From: Herbaspirillum sp. alder98
Lineage (GTDB): Bacteria; Pseudomonadota; Gammaproteobacteria; Burkholderiales; Burkholderiaceae_D
Length of the DNA stretch: 64,000 nt
Assembly: GCF_020179755.1 (NCBI RefSeq)
Contig: NZ_JAIUCY010000005.1
Span: forward strand, 62,001 to 126,000
Reading direction: 5' to 3'
The translations under genes and the position numbers were made by a program. The stretch's first letter is position 1. The number at the start of each line of letters is the position of its first letter. Positions 61,528 to 64,000 of this stretch are shown here, piece after piece. The notes under the pieces were generated by a model that had not been told where the DNA came from, did not search any database, and saw only the letters and a list, made by a program, of their open reading frames with translations.

Positions 61528-64000
61528 AGCCAGGCCCCCTTGCGGCACAGGCCGCGCATGTCGCAATACTGGCAAACCGATTCGACGCCATTGGCCGGCA
61601 GCGGCGCGCCATGCGCCACGGCCTGCATGGTGCCGGCGATCTGCTCCCGGAGCACTTGCTGGCGGGCGCTGAAGTCTGGTGCTGGGGCATCGCCCAGCGC
61701 CTGCGCGGTGAGCTCCAGCGCGACATAGGATGCGGCATCGATGGCGCCCCCGGCCAGCAGCCCGTAGAACGCCAGTTGATGGTCGTCTTCATCACTCACT
61801 TTTTGCTTGAGACTGGGTAGCGCACGGGTCTTGTAGTCGAGCAGCGCACGCTCGCCTTTTTCATTGGCATCGACGCGATCGATGCGACCATGCAGTTCGA
61901 CCGCACCATCGGCCCACGACAAGGTGTGCGACATCGCTTCTTCACCGAAGACGAAATGCCAGCCGTCGGCTTCGCGCTCAGCTGCCCATAATAGATAAGC
62001 CGGCATCACCCGTTGCCAGCGCGCATAGTAGGCCAGCGCCGCCGGATGCTGCGCCAGCGCGCGCTCGAACACCTCGGCCGATATCTGCTGCAGCAGCGCC
62101 GCTCGCTCATGCTGGGGCGGCTGGCGGTCGCGCACGGTCTCGTGGTAGCGGGTCAGGATCTCGTGCAGCCAGCTGCCGTAGTCGCGCTTCTCGGGCATGT
62201 CGGACAGTTCGTCCATGACCGCCACCCGCAGCATGCGCGCCGCAAAAAATTGATAAGGACACGCCAGGAAACTGCCGTAGCTGCTCGACGACAATCGCCC
62301 CGGCAGCAAGTCCGGCGCGCTGGGGGCCGGCATCGACGACGGCAGCACTTCCAGTGCGCGCACCGGCGCATGCAATTGCACCGTGGGCAATGGCGGCAGG
62401 CCGTGCTGGGCCAGCTTCAGTTGCAGCCGTTGCACCCACGGGCTGACCGGATTGGGCTCGCCGTTCTGCTGGCTTTGCCAGCACAGCACCACCTCGGGAT
62501 TGACGCATAACAGTTCGGTGAGATCGCGCAATTGCTGGCGCTGCCGCTCGGCGCGGGTCACCAGGCCCAGCTCGCGGCGTACCGCATTCGAGAAGAACAG
62601 GGTCTCCTGCGGCGGCGACGGCAGGTGCGCAGCATCGGCCCCCAGCACCAGCACGGCATCGAAACGCCGCAGCCGGGCGCCGTTGAGCGGCAGCATCACC
62701 ACCCGGCGGTCGGTGATCGGCGGCGTGCATGAGGTGGCATCGAGCCGCAGGTTGAGCAATGCGCGCCATTCGGCGAACGAGAATTCATCGGCCAGCGACG
62801 TGCCGTTCTGCTGACCGGCAATGTCGTCCAGCAGCACCAGGCATTGCTGGCCGGCGACGTCCTCGCCCAGGGCCTGCTGCATGTCGAGCGCGTCGATCAT
62901 CTCGCGCTCCAGCAGGCACCAGGCGGCCAGGCTGCGACGCCCCGCAAACCGGCCCGCCTGGCGCGCCAGCAAGACCATCCAGCGGCGCTCGCCGCCGGCT
63001 TCGTCGAGATCGGCAAAGACCGACTGCAGCGTATTCCAGTCGCCAGCGATGTTGTTGCGGCGCAGACGGGATTCGATACGCATGATGCGTTCGCCGCGCT
63101 CCGGGTCGCCGGCAAAGACGAACGGAGACTTCAACAGATCCAGCAAGGCGCCGGTTTCGCCACGGGCCGCCACCAGATCGTTCCAGGCCGCCAGCGCAGC
63201 AGCGGCGCGGGTGGTCGACAGCTTCCAGCCGGTTTCATCGGCCACCGCCACCTGCGCCCGTTCGAGCAACGCCCGCAGGCGGCGCGCGGGAACCCGGTCC
63301 TGGGCCACCACGGCGATTTCGGTCTTGCCCTGCTCCAGCCAGCGCAGCACGATGCGTGCGCTCTGCACTGCGGCATCTTCCAGGTCGTCGGCGGCGCACA
63401 ACTGCGGCAGCGGCGGCAGCTGCGACGGCAATCCGGCGGCCTCCCCTTCCAGCAATTCGGCCCAGGCGGCAGCGTACAACGCAGCCGGCCCTGCCAGCGC
63501 CGCGCCGCTCCAGTCCAGCGTCAGCACGCGCACCGGTTGCCGGCTTGCGTACGCTTGCAGGAAGGCGCTGTCGAGCGCTTCGGGCGCGGTGGGGCTGATC
63601 CAGATCAGCGGCAGGTCGGCCTGCTCGGCGATCGTCAGCAATGCATCGAAGCGCTGCACCAGGCGGTCGCGGCCATCGAGCTGGCTCTTCCAGACGGTCC
63701 AGACCAACTGCGCTTCATCGGACAACATGCCGTGCGCATTCGGCGCCAACGGTTCGAGCAGGGTCGCCAGCGCCTGGCGCCAGCGATCCTCGGCCACGTC
63801 GGCCGCGCCCGCGCCGGCCCGGATCTCGGGCAGCAAGGCCAGCGTCAGTTCGTCCGACAGCGACAGCAGGGTCTGCGCCAGCGGCAGCAGGTCGGCATTG
63901 CGGCGCGCCGAGAACATCTTCTTGAGCCAGCCGTGCTCGCGCAACTGGGCATAGAGCTGCATCAGCCGCTCGCTCTCCGGGGGGGCCGCTTCGCTCTCGG
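61524..64000 (-). CDS. AddB-like PD-(D/E)XK nuclease with Fe-S motif (5' end outside window)
   Basis: The minus-strand frame stays open to the window edge (codons before Met at 63962 read ESEAAPPESERL), so the true start is further right; at least 824 residues. The N-terminal part is a degenerate, ATPase-inactive helicase-like region, with SSSYGSFLACPYQFFAARML introducing the nuclease. The C-terminal nuclease carries HGRIDRVD, LLDYKTRALP and HQLAFYGLLAGG. Four cysteines (ACPYQ, then VCQYCDMRGLC near the end) match the AddB-type 4Fe-4S cluster. It pairs with the AddA-like protein in double-strand break repair (TIGR03623-like group). Confidence 0.9.
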   Translation of the reverse strand, partial: ESEAAPPESERLMQLYAQLREHGWLKKMFSARRNADLLPLAQTLLSLSDELTLALLPEIRAGAGAADVAEDRWRQALATLLEPLAPNAHGMLSDEAQLVWTVWKSQLDGRDRLVQRFDALLTIAEQADLPLIWISPTAPEALDSAFLQAYASRQPVRVLTLDWSGAALAGPAALYAAAWAELLEGEAAGLPSQLPPLPQLCAADDLEDAAVQSARIVLRWLEQGKTEIAVVAQDRVPARRLRALLERAQVAVADETGWKLSTTRAAAALAAWNDLVAARGETGALLDLLKSPFVFAGDPERGERIMRIESRLRRNNIAGDWNTLQSVFADLDEAGGERRWMVLLARQAGRFAGRRSLAAWCLLEREMIDALDMQQALGEDVAGQQCLVLLDDIAGQQNGTSLADEFSFAEWRALLNLRLDATSCTPPITDRRVVMLPLNGARLRRFDAVLVLGADAAHLPSPPQETLFFSNAVRRELGLVTRAERQRQQLRDLTELLCVNPEVVLCWQSQQNGEPNPVSPWVQRLQLKLAQHGLPPLPTVQLHAPVRALEVLPSSMPAPSAPDLLPGRLSSSSYGSFLACPYQFFAARMLRVAVMDELSDMPEKRDYGSWLHEILTRYHETVRDRQPPQHERAALLQQISAEVFERALAQHPAALAYYARWQRVMPAYLLWAAEREADGWHFVFGEEAMSHTLSWADGAVELHGRIDRVDANEKGERALLDYKTRALPSLKQKVSDEDDHQLAFYGLLAGGAIDAASYVALELTAQALGDAPAPDFSARQQVLREQIAGTMQAVAHGAPLPANGVESVCQYCDMRGLCRKGAWL

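Overview
The window comes from a G+C-rich, Gram-negative genome. The most likely source is a betaproteobacterium of the Burkholderiales, probably Oxalobacteraceae (Herbaspirillum-like). This is judged from the rpsU-yqeY-dnaG-rpoD order, the trimeric-porin type, the AddAB-like helicase/nuclease pair and the general protein flavour; no database search was possible. Apart from one visibly A+T-richer island, the genes are dense, and long antisense open frames are compositional shadows.

Layout. 1-5022: a FecR/OmpA-lipoprotein pair (FecR cut by the window edge), a DMT permease, an MFS permease and a methyl-accepting chemotaxis protein. 5512-9263: a tight three-gene unit of a Tat-exported berberine-bridge-type FAD oxidase, a membrane diguanylate cyclase and a periplasmic solute-binding protein. 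9571-20856: an eleven-gene catabolic run on the + strand (MFS importer, paaH, paaJ thiolase, enoyl-CoA hydratase, GntR regulator, GST, type III CoA-transferase, carboxymuconolactone-decarboxylase-like protein, TIM-barrel amidohydrolase, second crotonase, porin). It looks like beta-oxidation of a dicarboxylyl-CoA to succinyl-CoA and acetyl-CoA, with no acyl-CoA dehydrogenase present.

20859-25820: a small mobile island between the intact porin and the frameshifted 3' remnant of a second porin copy. It carries a complete tyrosine recombinase, a D-Ala-D-Ala-ligase-like ATP-grasp enzyme and, convergent to it, an 824-residue STAND-like ATPase with a helical-repeat tail. A perfect 21-bp inverted repeat covers the ribosome-binding site and start codon of both the ATP-grasp and the ATPase genes, and its left copy also contains the recombinase stop codon. 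Inversion of the 3.4-kb segment would exchange which gene sits directly behind the recombinase. This possible invertible switch is the most novel item in the window.

25990-33639: a peptide/glutathione-type ABC importer operon (M20 amidohydrolase, binding protein, two permeases, fused double ATPase) with a divergent LysR regulator. 33698-39764: a HAF-repeat autotransporter, a TonB-dependent siderophore receptor with a weak Fur-like site, and a SphA/Phenol_MetA_deg outer-membrane protein. 40040-47955: a complete aldoxime-nitrile pathway (amidase, Fe-type nitrile hydratase alpha and beta, its CobW/P47K activator, aldoxime dehydratase) followed by an AraC regulator and an MFS exporter. Together these would convert R-CH=NOH to R-CN, R-CONH2 and R-COOH.

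48031-53868: tRNA-Ile(CAU) and the macromolecular synthesis cluster rpsU-yqeY-dnaG-rpoD, with a perfect palindrome in the rpoD leader. 54041-57807: a YhiN-type flavoprotein, and a YbdK-type glutamate-cysteine ligase whose start overlaps the end of a CPA2 antiporter gene. 58075-64000: an AddA-like helicase-nuclease and an AddB-like Fe-S nuclease, the latter running off the right edge.
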